From: Natronospirillum sp965602035
GTDB lineage: Bacteria > Pseudomonadota > Gammaproteobacteria > Pseudomonadales > Natronospirillaceae
Length of the DNA: 64,000 bases
Reading direction: 5' to 3'
Assembly (NCBI GenBank): GCA_965602035.1
Contig: OZ271919.1
Coordinates: 2,542,001 to 2,606,000 of the forward strand
A program made the translations under genes and the position numbers. Positions 51,464-60,727 of this stretch are shown piece after piece. Within the stretch, counting starts at the first letter, position 1. The number at the start of each line of letters is the position of its first letter. The notes under the pieces are model-generated. The model ran no database searches. It saw only the letters and a program-made list of their open reading frames with translations, and was not told the DNA's origin.

Positions 51464-54036
51464 CTGAATTCGGTAATATCGACAAACGTTGCTACCGCAC
51501 CTTTCTGGTTTCGGCCGATGTCATACGGCAGGATACGAACCAGAAAGTGTCGCCCGTCGTCGGCCTCCACTTCCTTCTCCAGTTGATTACCCTCGGCCAG
51601 CGTTTGCTCAAGGTCGGGGACCAGGTCACGGTAGTGTAGCCGATGCGAAAAATCGTCAAGCCTCCGCCCCACATCGGATTCGCGCAGACTGAACAGGGCA
51701 GTGGCATCCGGGCTGAACCGGGTTATGCGCAACGAGTGATCCACAAACACCGTGGCAATACCGGATGCCTTTGCCATACTGTCCAGATCGGCGTTCAGAC
51801 GGTGCAGTTCCTGAATTCGCTCGTCGCTCTCGGCATTCACCGTGTTGAGCTCTTCGTTGACAGATTGGAGTTCTTCATTGGAGCTCTGAAGCTCCTCATT
51901 GGAAGCCATCAGCTCTTCATTGGTGGCCTGCAGTTCTTCATTCGACGTTTCCAGTTCTTCAATCGTGGCCTGAAGGCTTTCCCGTGTTGCTGCCAACTCC
52001 CGCTCCAGTACATCCACACGCGCCAGAGTTTCCTGGTCGACATTCAAATCGCCGGGCAGTTCTGATTCCCCGGACGTCCGCGCTTCGGCATCCTCAAGAT
52101 CAAATCCGACCAGCGCGAATCTTGTGCCGTTCCGGTGCACTACGGGGTGGGCGGTGAGGCGGACTTGGAGCTCAGCCCTGTCATTCGGGTCGTGGCCGTC
52201 GGTTAGGCGCAGCAGGTCCGAGGAAACGGTCACATCGTCGCGCAGTGCCTTGTAGATCAGCGCAGAGGCTACCGGTACCAATCGGTCCGGTAGAATCCGG
52301 TTCAGCCGCAGACTTGCCCAGCCCTCCCGTATACGCAACAGACGGTGAATGTCACCGAATACGTGGACCAGTTCCTGTTGTTCGTTGACCAGAACAGCCG
52401 GCGGTGCGTAAGCACGCACGAGCACACCGAGCGCCTGGTCGATGGCGTCAGAGACGCCTTTGGATCGTGGCGGGGTGGTCTGATAGCGTGCGGCAGCTTC
52501 GGGCCTGTGGCTGCTGCCACTGTCACCGGTGTCACGGAGCTGCCCTGCGGGCGACGTTCCGCCGACCTCGCCTGTTGCAGTGCTGTCTGCACCCTGTCGC
52601 TGAAAGAGTTTCGCTTTCTGGTGCAGGGTCACAAAATCGCCCTGATTGGCCGTCAGTGATTCACTGGCCCCGAGGAACAGAAACCCTCCGTCTCTGGTGG
52701 CATATTGCAGGCGCTCCAGCGCCCGTTCCTGTGCGGAGGGCTTGAAGTAGATCAGTGTATTGCGGCAGACCACCAGATCCATACGGGTGAAAGGCGGGTC
52801 GGTCAACAGGTTGTGGCGCGCGAACACCACACACTGTCGCAACTCGCTGCGTACCACAAAGGTGTCATCCTGACGGCTCAGAAAGCGCTCAACCCGCTCT
52901 GCAGACAGTTCGGCCGCCGCGGATTCCGGATACTGTCCCTGACTGGCAATGTCGATATGGTCCTGATGGACATCGGTGGCAAACAGTTTCAGCCCGGGCC
53001 AGGCCTGATACTCGTCAAAGGCCTCCAGAAACAACATGGCCAGGGAGTAGACCTCTTCACCGGTTGATACGCCCGCTGCCCAGACGCGGAGCTGAGTGTC
53101 GGGCCGGCTGTCACGAACCAGCGGCCGAATAACCCGGTCGTTCAGTTGCTCGAATGCCTCAGTATCCCGGAAAAAGCGCGTGACGCCGATCAGCAGCTCG
53201 CGGCGCAGAGAGCGGCATTCCTCGGCATCATCAAGCAGTAGCTGTCGGTAATCGCCCAGGTTTCTGGTCCGGCGGACCTGCATCCGGCGTTCCACGCGGC
53301 GCCGGACGGTGGCTTCCTTGTATTCGGTGAAATCAATATCCGCTGAATCAGTCAGTTCGCGCAGTACGGCAGTGAGTTCGTCCTCGGCCGGTTGCTCTGC
53401 GCTGGCGGAGGCAGGGGTGCGGCGCGGCGACTCAACCACACGGGTCTGGTGCACCAGGTCAACCAGTCGATCCGCCATGTCTTCAGGCGGTAACACCGCA
53501 TCGATGAGACCCGTTGCCATCGCATTGAGCGGCATGCTGTCGAAGCCTGCGGTGTCCGGTTGCTGGGCGAGCAGGAACCCGCCGGCTTCATTGATGGCGA
53601 CCGCACCGCGGGTACCGTCGGACCCCGTGCCGGAGAGCACGACGCCTATCGAGCGCGGCCCCATGGTTTCCGCCAGAGACTGGAAAAACAGGTCTATCGG
53701 CAGATTCAGAGCGCCCGATTCCTTCGGAGCGAGTCGGAACGAACTGCCGTCAAGGTAGAGAATCGACGCCGGCGGAATAAGATAGATATGGTCCGGCCTC
53801 AGCGTCATGCCCTGCGCGGCCTGCTGAACCGGCATGCGGGTATGCCGTCCGAGCAGTCGGCCCATCATGCTCTTGTGGTCCGGTGACAGGTGCTGGATTA
53901 CGACGAAAGCGGCACCGGTGTCTGCCGGCATAGAAGAGAAGAACCGTTCCAGCGCATCCAGACCACCGGCTGATGCGCCAACCGCTACGACCGACCCGGC
54001 GAAGCTCCCCTTCATTGAGGATTCAGTGCCGGACAT
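51451..54036 (-). CDS. CheB-CheR-PAS hybrid protein (2)
   Basis: An 861-residue paralogue of the protein at 46702, on the opposite strand; start ATG 54036 (a GTG at 54048 is possible). CheB domain with Ser22 in VGASAGGLDALERFF, QHLSPDHKSMMGRLLGRHT and LSGTGSDGTRG. The CheR domain has RRELLIGVTRFFRDTEAFEQL, STGEEVYSLAMLFLEAF and VCRNTLIYFK. A coiled coil (about 680-735) made of ETSNEELQATNEELMASNEE-type repeats and one C-terminal PAS (about 740-850) follow. It is about 150 residues shorter than its paralogue, lacking a second PAS-like tail. Its stop overlaps the convergent kinase gene by 13 bases. Confidence 0.9.
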   Translation of the reverse strand: MSGTESSMKGSFAGSVVAVGASAGGLDALERFFSSMPADTGAAFVVIQHLSPDHKSMMGRLLGRHTRMPVQQAAQGMTLRPDHIYLIPPASILYLDGSSFRLAPKESGALNLPIDLFFQSLAETMGPRSIGVVLSGTGSDGTRGAVAINEAGGFLLAQQPDTAGFDSMPLNAMATGLIDAVLPPEDMADRLVDLVHQTRVVESPRRTPASASAEQPAEDELTAVLRELTDSADIDFTEYKEATVRRRVERRMQVRRTRNLGDYRQLLLDDAEECRSLRRELLIGVTRFFRDTEAFEQLNDRVIRPLVRDSRPDTQLRVWAAGVSTGEEVYSLAMLFLEAFDEYQAWPGLKLFATDVHQDHIDIASQGQYPESAAAELSAERVERFLSRQDDTFVVRSELRQCVVFARHNLLTDPPFTRMDLVVCRNTLIYFKPSAQERALERLQYATRDGGFLFLGASESLTANQGDFVTLHQKAKLFQRQGADSTATGEVGGTSPAGQLRDTGDSGSSHRPEAAARYQTTPPRSKGVSDAIDQALGVLVRAYAPPAVLVNEQQELVHVFGDIHRLLRIREGWASLRLNRILPDRLVPVASALIYKALRDDVTVSSDLLRLTDGHDPNDRAELQVRLTAHPVVHRNGTRFALVGFDLEDAEARTSGESELPGDLNVDQETLARVDVLERELAATRESLQATIEELETSNEELQATNEELMASNEELQSSNEELQSVNEELNTVNAESDERIQELHRLNADLDSMAKASGIATVFVDHSLRITRFSPDATALFSLRESDVGRRLDDFSHRLHYRDLVPDLEQTLAEGNQLEKEVEADDGRHFLVRILPYDIGRNQKGAVATFVDITEFSQPS

Positions 54037-54081
54037 GGCGGCTATCACTCACATTCAGAATCACTCTCTACTCTCCAGAAT

Positions 54082-55440
54082 TCACCAGTGGCTGATCAGT
54101 GTTTCACCATCCCACCCCAGACGGCCGGTCTCGACGGCACCGCGCCTAATGCCCGGCACCGGCGCTATCATAAAGAGATCGCCATTGAGACCGGTCAGTT
54201 GTCTGGCCACGCCAGAGTCGGCAGCCAGGGCTGCATGGGCCTGCATATGGGTTACTTCTCCATGAGTCGGTATGGCAATCGCCGGCCGGATCCACTGGTA
54301 CATCAGCCGCAGTTCATCCTGTGCGGGGTGCCCGGAGGCATGAATCGGATCGGGATAGTCGCCATCCTGAATAACCGTCACGTCACGTTCACGGATTTTC
54401 GTCATGAGTTTCTCTACGAGCGGCTCATTGCCCGGGATCACCCGAGAGCTGAATACGACTCTATCGCCCGCCTCCAGGCTGAGTGCCGGGTGTCGTTCAC
54501 TGGCAAGCCGGCTGAGCGCCGCGCGCGCTTCACCCTGACTGCCCGTGGCAATGATCAGGGTCGACTCCCGTGGCAGGTAGCCGACATGCTGTTCCGGTAC
54601 CACCACGATATCGTCCGGCCAGAGGCCCTCGTGGCGGGCAATTGCCACCATCTGGCGAAGAGAACGACCGAAGAGAGTGACCTGGCGCCCACAATCCCTC
54701 GCTATCCGGCCGATGGTGATCAGGCGAGCCAGGTTGCTGGCGAAGCAGCTGACAACCACCCGCCCCTCTGCCTCGTTCACTGCCCGCGTGAGCCCGGGCA
54801 AGAGCGCCCCCTCGGACACCGAATGACCCGCTTCACGGGCATTGGTTGAGTCGCCGACAATCGCATCAATGCCCAGATCGCCCACACGTTTGTACTCGGC
54901 AGACTGATAACCCGCTCCCACGACAGGTTCCGGGTCCAGTTTCCAGTCAGCCGTGTGGAACACCCGGGCTGCCGGCGTGTGGATGACCAGTGCCGATGGC
55001 TCGGGGATCGAATGTGTCAGCGCGACCCACTCGATATCGAATGGTCCGATCACCTGTCTGCCCCGCCAGGGGACAATGTGCACCGGGACTATGCCTGCAA
55101 GCCCGGCCTCCCCCAGCTTACGCTGGAGTATGCCCGCCGTGAACGCCGTGGTATAGACCGGGCATCGAAGCAATAACCAGAGGTAAGCAACGGCACCGAC
55201 ATGATCCTCATGACCGTGGGTAATGACCAGGCCAGCGAGTAGATCCCGATTCTGGACAATGAAAGCAGGGTCTGCCATCTGAATATGCGGCTCACCGGGC
55301 GGTGCGTCCGGCCCGGCAAAGGTAATACCGCAGTCAACCGCCAGCCAGGCGCCATCGTGTCCATACAGATTGAAGTTCATACCGATTTCTCCGGTTCCTC
55401 CCAGGGGGAGAAACCAGAAATCCTTGGAGCCGGGAACCAT
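54082..55440 (-). CDS. RNase J-like metallo-beta-lactamase-fold hydrolase
   Basis: A 452-residue hydrolase of the beta-CASP/RNase J group. The opening FWFLPLGGTGEIGMNFNLYGHDGAWLAVDCG and the zinc motif THGHEDHVGAVAYL are typical. ADWKLDPEPVVG, GDSTNA, the beta-CASP core VVVSCFASNLARL and SSRVIPGNEP follow. The C-terminal HASGHPAQDELRLMYQWIRP and PTHGE complete the site. It lacks the ~100-residue C-terminal domain of Bacillus RNase J. RNase J is unusual in gammaproteobacteria, which rely on RNase E. Substrate (RNA or other) is not proven by motifs. Confidence 0.85.
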   Translation of the reverse strand: MVPGSKDFWFLPLGGTGEIGMNFNLYGHDGAWLAVDCGITFAGPDAPPGEPHIQMADPAFIVQNRDLLAGLVITHGHEDHVGAVAYLWLLLRCPVYTTAFTAGILQRKLGEAGLAGIVPVHIVPWRGRQVIGPFDIEWVALTHSIPEPSALVIHTPAARVFHTADWKLDPEPVVGAGYQSAEYKRVGDLGIDAIVGDSTNAREAGHSVSEGALLPGLTRAVNEAEGRVVVSCFASNLARLITIGRIARDCGRQVTLFGRSLRQMVAIARHEGLWPDDIVVVPEQHVGYLPRESTLIIATGSQGEARAALSRLASERHPALSLEAGDRVVFSSRVIPGNEPLVEKLMTKIRERDVTVIQDGDYPDPIHASGHPAQDELRLMYQWIRPAIAIPTHGEVTHMQAHAALAADSGVARQLTGLNGDLFMIAPVPGIRRGAVETGRLGWDGETLISHW

Positions 55441-55586
55441 ACATCAGGCCAGTCAGATTGAGGATCGCAGTGTATCAGAATCACCGTCGTCAGGTGTTGT
55501 CCAACGCAGAAACAGGCGAGCCATTGTGCCGCACGCTGACCCGTGCAAAACTGTAATAATCCACCGACTGATGCGACCGACAGCAC

Positions 55587-55817
55587 ATGATTACATGGCA
55601 GATGATAAAACGCTCGCTCGGTATCAGTGCGATTGTGGGTACCATTCTTAATGGCATCAATCAGGGTGGCGCCATGCTGGGTGACGAGGCCGTCAACTGG
55701 GGGCATCTGTTACTCAATTATCTGGTGCCTTTTCTCGTGGCGTCTTACAGTGCCTGGGCCAACACCCGTGGCGATAACAGATCGGAGACGGGGCCGTCTA
55801 CTCCGGATTCCCCCTGA
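55587..55817 (+). CDS. nrtS: NrtS-type small nitrate/nitrite transporter
   Basis: A 76-residue membrane protein with two hydrophobic stretches (SLGISAIVGTILNGINQGG and LLLNYLVPFLVASYSAWAN). The pattern GTILxxIN...G..LL, then NYLVPF.VA.YSA, matches NrtS, a small transporter family described in cyanobacteria and Marinobacter that takes up nitrate and nitrite. No nitrate reductase gene lies nearby. An internal ATG at 55602 is an alternative start. Its stop overlaps the phosphodiesterase start (TGATG), so the two are likely co-translated. The call rests on recalled motif similarity. Confidence 0.7.
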   Translation: MITWQMIKRSLGISAIVGTILNGINQGGAMLGDEAVNWGHLLLNYLVPFLVASYSAWANTRGDNRSETGPSTPDSP

Positions 55818-58135
55818 TGCAGAACAGCTGGCAGAAGAAATGGCGTGACGTCCTGCAGTGCAAGCTCTGCTGGCGTCTCACCGCCGGTGTGTTTGCGAGC
55901 ATCGTCTTTATTGAGGCGGTGATACTCGGCCCAAGTGTCATCAATTACGAACGCGATCTCCTGCGAGGGCTCAATTTTGCGGCTCAGGAGTCAGTGCGCG
56001 CGGCGATGCCGGTCGGTGAATCTTCAATGCCCTACCCGGCACTTGAATCCCTCGTTGCCAACACAGGGATTCTCGGTATTCAGCTGGATCAGCCGGGCAA
56101 AGAGCCTGTGGGTGTCGCGCTGACCACAGACCCGGACAGTGATGCCAACCTGCGTGCCCGCCGCGACGAGGGCGGCGGTAACTGGATGGAAGTTCGCTGG
56201 AGTGCCGCTCAGTTGAACCTGCCATTCGGTGCTGCGGCACGTATCGATACCCAGCATGTCAGGGGCGAGTTGTGGGCCTTCGTCGCCCGTATCACAGGTC
56301 TCGTCTTGCTGATCACGTTCTTCGTGACAGGTACCACAATGATGGTGCTCAATTGGCTGATTCTGCAGCCGGTGCTCGCACTGCGTCAGCGCATCACCCG
56401 CGCGGCCGATGACCCGGAACGGCCGGAACGTTACAGGTCGGAGGGCGATGGTCGGGACGATGAGTTGAGCACGATCGGAGAGGCCCTGAACCAGTTGCTT
56501 GATCAGAGCGGTCGCACTCTCCACCGTCTGGAAGCGCTGAACCAGGATCTGGCGAGGTTTCCCAACGAGAACACCAACCCGGTCTTGCAGGCGTCGGCCA
56601 GCGGCGAGCTCCTTTATGCCAACGCTGCTTCAGAGGCGTTGCAGTCATGTTGGAATACCGCACCGGGAGAAACCTTACCCGAACATATACGCAATCTGGT
56701 GACCATGGCCGTGCAGCAGAGGCGTGTACAGCGCCTGGAAGAACCGTGCGAGAAGCACTTTTACCTCTTGCATCTCCGCCCGGTACCGGATGAGCGGGTG
56801 AATATCTACGGACTTGATATCACGGACCGGAAGCATTACGAGGAGGCACTGAAACACCGGACCTGGAATGATGAGCTGACGGGTCTGCCCAACAGGCTTG
56901 CTTTCGAGCAGCGCCTGGACCAGCTCAGCCGGTCCGGCCACGATGCGGCGCCTTCTGCTGTGCTGATGGTGGGGATCGACGATTTTCATGCCCTGAACAT
57001 GACCGCAGGCAGACCAAATGGAGACCGTGTATTGCGCGACATTGCCGACCGCCTGCTGGCCATCGTGCCGGATGATGCGCTGGTCGCTCGCCTGGTCGGT
57101 GATGTTTTTGCCGTCTATCTGCCAAAATGCCCCGATGACTGCAGCACCTGGGCAGCCGCCGTCGGACGGGGGATTCTGGACAGGCTCCAGACTCCTTTAA
57201 CGGTCGATGAGACCGCCCATCACCTCGAGTTCAGTATCGGTATCGCGTTGAGCCCGACAGATGGTTGCTCAGCCGATACGCTGCTTCGACACTCAGAAAT
57301 GGCCATGCAGCGCGCCAAGGCCGATAAACATCACGACTACCGCGACCCCCTGCGCTTTTTTGTGCCGGAGCTCAGTGAACGGATGGCCCGTCGGCAGGCA
57401 CGTCTGCGCGGGCTACGCCATGCCATCGATCACGATGAGCTGGTTCTGCACTTTCAGCAGCAATACACCGCTGACCAGACGCGGCTAACCGGCGTGGAAT
57501 CTCTGGTGCGCTGGCAGCATCCGGAAGAAGGGTTGGTTCCCCCCGGTGAGTTTATACCGCTGGCGGAAGAAACGGGGCTGATCGTTCCACTGGGACGGTG
57601 GGTGCTCGAGGCAGCGGTTAAACAGGCGGCCGAATGGCTGAACGATGCGAAGCCGACTCGCGTGGCGGTCAATATTTCAGCGGAACATCTCCTCGCGCCG
57701 GGTTTCGTCGGGGAGGTTCGGTCTACGCTCACACGCCACGGTCTGCCACCACAGTGGCTCGAGCTTGAGGTTACCGAAACCGCGATGATGGAGCAGATCG
57801 ACCACACCGTGGGTGTGCTCGAACAGTTGCACGCTCTTGGCGTTGAATTGGCCCTGGACGACTTCGGTACCGGATACTCGTCCCTGGCTTACCTCAAGCG
57901 CCTGCCACTGGATCGTGTAAAAATCGATCGCGCCTTTGTCAGTGACCTGCCCGGCAGCGGGCACGATGCGACCCTGTGCCACGCCATTATCCAGCTGGCT
58001 CACAGCCTGGGCTATGAGGTGATTGCCGAGGGCGTTGAAACCCCGGAGCAGGCAGCATGGCTGGCCGCTCGCGGTTGCGATGAGCTGCAGGGCTTTCTCC
58101 TTCACCGACCCGCTGCAACGCTCGTCCTGGTCTGA
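55817..58135 (+). CDS. Membrane GGDEF-EAL protein, probable c-di-GMP phosphodiesterase
   Basis: A 772-residue protein with a membrane helix at about 20-40, a periplasmic domain, a second helix at about 156-178, a HAMP-like linker and a PAS domain (about 255-345). The GGDEF domain (about 350-500) has lost its signature: the loop reads LVGDVF near residue 427, so it should not make c-di-GMP. The EAL domain (about 520-765) keeps ESLVRW, EVTETAMM, LDDFGTGYSSLAYLKRLP, VKIDRAFV and IAEGVET, so phosphodiesterase activity is likely. It is joined to nrtS by a stop/start overlap, hinting that it responds to nitrate. Confidence 0.9.
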   Translation: MQNSWQKKWRDVLQCKLCWRLTAGVFASIVFIEAVILGPSVINYERDLLRGLNFAAQESVRAAMPVGESSMPYPALESLVANTGILGIQLDQPGKEPVGVALTTDPDSDANLRARRDEGGGNWMEVRWSAAQLNLPFGAAARIDTQHVRGELWAFVARITGLVLLITFFVTGTTMMVLNWLILQPVLALRQRITRAADDPERPERYRSEGDGRDDELSTIGEALNQLLDQSGRTLHRLEALNQDLARFPNENTNPVLQASASGELLYANAASEALQSCWNTAPGETLPEHIRNLVTMAVQQRRVQRLEEPCEKHFYLLHLRPVPDERVNIYGLDITDRKHYEEALKHRTWNDELTGLPNRLAFEQRLDQLSRSGHDAAPSAVLMVGIDDFHALNMTAGRPNGDRVLRDIADRLLAIVPDDALVARLVGDVFAVYLPKCPDDCSTWAAAVGRGILDRLQTPLTVDETAHHLEFSIGIALSPTDGCSADTLLRHSEMAMQRAKADKHHDYRDPLRFFVPELSERMARRQARLRGLRHAIDHDELVLHFQQQYTADQTRLTGVESLVRWQHPEEGLVPPGEFIPLAEETGLIVPLGRWVLEAAVKQAAEWLNDAKPTRVAVNISAEHLLAPGFVGEVRSTLTRHGLPPQWLELEVTETAMMEQIDHTVGVLEQLHALGVELALDDFGTGYSSLAYLKRLPLDRVKIDRAFVSDLPGSGHDATLCHAIIQLAHSLGYEVIAEGVETPEQAAWLAARGCDELQGFLLHRPAATLVLV

Positions 58136-58537
58136 TCCGGTTTACCCGGATTTGACGGAAAACTTTGAATCCCGTCACAAATGCACTAGGCTGAAAGGTG
58201 TCGAAGCCAATGAGGCCAGTCGTTTGATTGTTGCCGGCAACGTACACACGCGCTCATCAATACCCCGGGCCGCACCTGCGTCCACGGTAATGGTGGGGTC
58301 GTGTATGCGGGCGTTTCACAACAGTCAATCCAATGGCCTCCCTACCGAGCCGGCGTCAGACCGGCACGCTCCAAAGCTGCTCAGCTTCCCTTATGAAACG
58401 CCGGCGACCCGCCGTGGCTTCCGTGACTGGCGCGGCATCGCCCGCTTTCTGGCACCGCCTGTGTACGGCGACTGAGCAGCGGCGTTTCAATACCGAAACG
58501 TTGATTTCATTCTTTCTGTAATAGCGGAGTAGTAACA
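58136..58537 (+). promoter_or_regulatory. Intergenic region before the betaine ABC operon, with two dyads
   Basis: About 400 bases with no supported gene. Two exact dyads are visible: gttgccggcaac, a 12-base palindrome at 58230-58241, and cgtttc-N6-gaaacg at 58483-58500, which ends 37 bases before the substrate-binding protein ATG. The second is well placed to be an operator or to overlap a promoter. I could not draw a convincing -35/-10 pair. Confidence 0.4.
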
Positions 58538-59500
58538 ATGCGTAAACTAACCATGGCAATGGCAGCTGGCGCGCTGTCATTTTCATCACTGGCCTACGCC
58601 GACTGTGGCGAGGTTTCAATCACTGAAATGGGCTGGGCTTCCAACGAAGTCGTAACGGGTGTTGCCACGTTCCTGATGGAACAGGGTTATGGCTGTGACG
58701 TCACCGTGGTGCCGTCAGATACCGTACCCGCTGTTACGTCTGTAGCGGAGAACGGCGAACCCGACATCGTCACCGAGCTGTGGCTGAACTCCACGGGTGA
58801 GGTATACAACCGGCTGGAAGAAGAAGGCCGTATCCAGCGTCTGGGTCGGGTACTGGAGCCCGGTGGTGTTGAAGGCTGGTGGATTCCGACCTATCTGGCA
58901 GAAGAACACCCGGAACTGACCACCATTGAAGGCATCATGAACAACCCCGAGCTGGTTGATTCCCGTTTTAACAACTGCCCGGATGGCTGGGGCTGCCGCG
59001 TTGTCAGTGACAACCTCGTCCGTGCCCTGGATCTCGAGAGCAGCGGCATTGAAGTGTTCAACCACGGCTCCGGGCAGACCCTGGCTTCTTCCATGGCCTC
59101 TGCAGTGGAAAACGAAGAGCCATGGTTCGGCTATTATTGGGGTCCGACGGTGCCGCTCGGCAAGTACGACATGACCAAGGTTGACCTGGGTCCTATCGAT
59201 GAGGACATCCATGCGCGCAACCAAAACCCGGATACCCCGAACCCGGGCGTGTCTGACTTCCCGGCAGCGCCGATTCTGACGGCCGTAACCTCCGACTTTC
59301 AGGAGCGTGAACCGGAAGTGGCAGAGATGCTGAGCCACCTGAGCTTCCAGACCAGCGACATGAGCACCATTCTGGCGTGGATGGATGAGAACGGTGCGTC
59401 CGGTGAAGAAGCGACCGTCTACTATCTTCAGAACTACTCAGACCAGTGGTCCGAGTGGCTGAACGACGAAGCGCGCTCCAATCTGTCCAACCTGCTCTGA
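58538..59500 (+). CDS. ABC transporter substrate-binding protein, glycine betaine/choline type (ProX/OpuAC)
   Basis: A 320-residue periplasmic protein with signal peptide residues 1-21 (MRKLTMAMAAGALSFSSLAYA) and start ATG 58538. The OpuAC family pattern is seen in ITEMGWASNEVVTGVATFLMEQGYG, PDIVTELWLNST and VEGWWIPTYLAEEHPEL. Aromatic residues of the betaine cage are likely among EPWFGYYWGPTVPLG. Order is binding protein, permease, ATPase. A hairpin after its stop may lower expression of the later genes. Confidence 0.92.
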   Translation: MRKLTMAMAAGALSFSSLAYADCGEVSITEMGWASNEVVTGVATFLMEQGYGCDVTVVPSDTVPAVTSVAENGEPDIVTELWLNSTGEVYNRLEEEGRIQRLGRVLEPGGVEGWWIPTYLAEEHPELTTIEGIMNNPELVDSRFNNCPDGWGCRVVSDNLVRALDLESSGIEVFNHGSGQTLASSMASAVENEEPWFGYYWGPTVPLGKYDMTKVDLGPIDEDIHARNQNPDTPNPGVSDFPAAPILTAVTSDFQEREPEVAEMLSHLSFQTSDMSTILAWMDENGASGEEATVYYLQNYSDQWSEWLNDEARSNLSNLL

Positions 59501-59539
59501 TCTGATCCGGGGCTGTTTCCCCGCTTTACAAAGCAGAGC

Positions 59540-59571
59540 AAGGGGGGGGTGGCCATCGGCCGCCCCCTTTT
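59540..59571 (+). terminator. Attenuating hairpin after the substrate-binding protein gene
   Basis: The 5' arm aaggggggggtggcc (59540-59554) pairs with ggccgccccctttt (59558-59571) around an atc loop, ending in four T. It lies 40 bases after the binding-protein stop and 108 before the permease. Such partial terminators commonly give excess of binding protein. Confidence 0.65.
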
Positions 59572-59678
59572 ACCGCCTGACCGGCGATACGGGGCTGACT
59601 GAAAGCTTCAGTGGAAACAGACTTTCCTGGTTTTCAGACAGATCTGCTCGCCGCAAATCGCAGGAGTGAACTGCAAAA

Positions 59679-60716
59679 ATGGCTGTATACGATTCATTAT
59701 TCTCGGGGCTGGGCCTGAGCAACTGGTGTTCTTCCAGTGAAAGCAGTGCCCCCACGTCGATGGCTGACTTGATGAACCAGGCCAGCGGCAACTCGGAGGG
59801 CGCTCAGGTCTCCGCCTGGGAATTTCCCTTCCCGTCCATGGACGCACTCAACGATGCCTGTGGCTCCTTCCCACAGTCGCGTAACCTGACTCGGGGCCTG
59901 GAGCAGGGGTTTCTTGATATCCAGGAGTCGCTTAGTCTCGTGCTCGATCCGCTGACGCAACCGCTGAGCTGGATTCTTGACGGTGCTCTGTTCACCGTTC
60001 TGAATACGCCCTGGTGGATTGTGATTCCCATACTGCTGCTGGTCGTCAGACTCGTTACCGGGTCCTGGAAGCTGGTGGGCTTTGTCGGCGCCTGCCTGGC
60101 CGGCCTAGCGTTCATCGACCACTACGAATACGCCATGCAGACGTTGTCAATTATCTTCGTCTGTGCGTTTATCTGTGTGTTATTCGGTGTGCCCATCGGA
60201 ATCGGCATGTCACGCAGTAACACGATGCAGAGGATGACCATTCCCATACTGGACATGCTGCAGACGTTGCCACCGTTCGTGTACTTGATTCCGCTGATCT
60301 TCCTGTTCAGTGTGACCGAATCCAAACTGTATGGCATCGCGATCATTCTCTATGCCATTGTGCCGGTGATCCGTCTGACCAACCTGGGCATTCGCCTGGT
60401 GGACAAGGATGTGATTGAAGCGGCCGATGCGTTCGGTATGACCGATCGCCAGAAGCTCTACAAGGTCCAGATTCCGCTGGCTCTGCCCAACATCATGGCG
60501 GGTGTGAACCAGACCATCATGATGAGTCTGGCCATGGTGGTGATTGCTTCTCTGGTCAGTGCGCCGGGTCTCGGTGTGCTCGTACTGCGCGGCATCCGGA
60601 ACCTGGAACTGGGTGTCGGGCTCGTGGCCGGCCTGGGCATTGTGATTCTCGCGGTGATTCTCGACCGGGTCACCAAGGCGTCGCTGGCACGTATTGATGC
60701 ATCGAGAAAGGATTGA
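59679..60716 (+). CDS. ABC transporter permease, glycine betaine/choline type (ProW)
   Basis: A 345-residue inner-membrane permease. It has a ~100-residue cytoplasmic N-terminal extension, then helices beginning NTPWWIVIPILLLVVRLVTG. The coupling signature is DVIEAADAFGMTDRQKLYKVQIPLALPNIMAGVNQTIMMSLAMVVIASLVSAPGLG. That EAA-loop type is characteristic of ProW/OpuAB. Its stop is followed 14 bases later by the ATPase gene. Confidence 0.93.
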   Translation: MAVYDSLFSGLGLSNWCSSSESSAPTSMADLMNQASGNSEGAQVSAWEFPFPSMDALNDACGSFPQSRNLTRGLEQGFLDIQESLSLVLDPLTQPLSWILDGALFTVLNTPWWIVIPILLLVVRLVTGSWKLVGFVGACLAGLAFIDHYEYAMQTLSIIFVCAFICVLFGVPIGIGMSRSNTMQRMTIPILDMLQTLPPFVYLIPLIFLFSVTESKLYGIAIILYAIVPVIRLTNLGIRLVDKDVIEAADAFGMTDRQKLYKVQIPLALPNIMAGVNQTIMMSLAMVVIASLVSAPGLGVLVLRGIRNLELGVGLVAGLGIVILAVILDRVTKASLARIDASRKD

Positions 60717-60727
60717 GGGCGGAACCA

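Noticed and set aside
56990..57200. Active diguanylate cyclase
   Set aside because: The signature loop reads LVGDVF rather than GGDEF, so synthesis of c-di-GMP is not expected.
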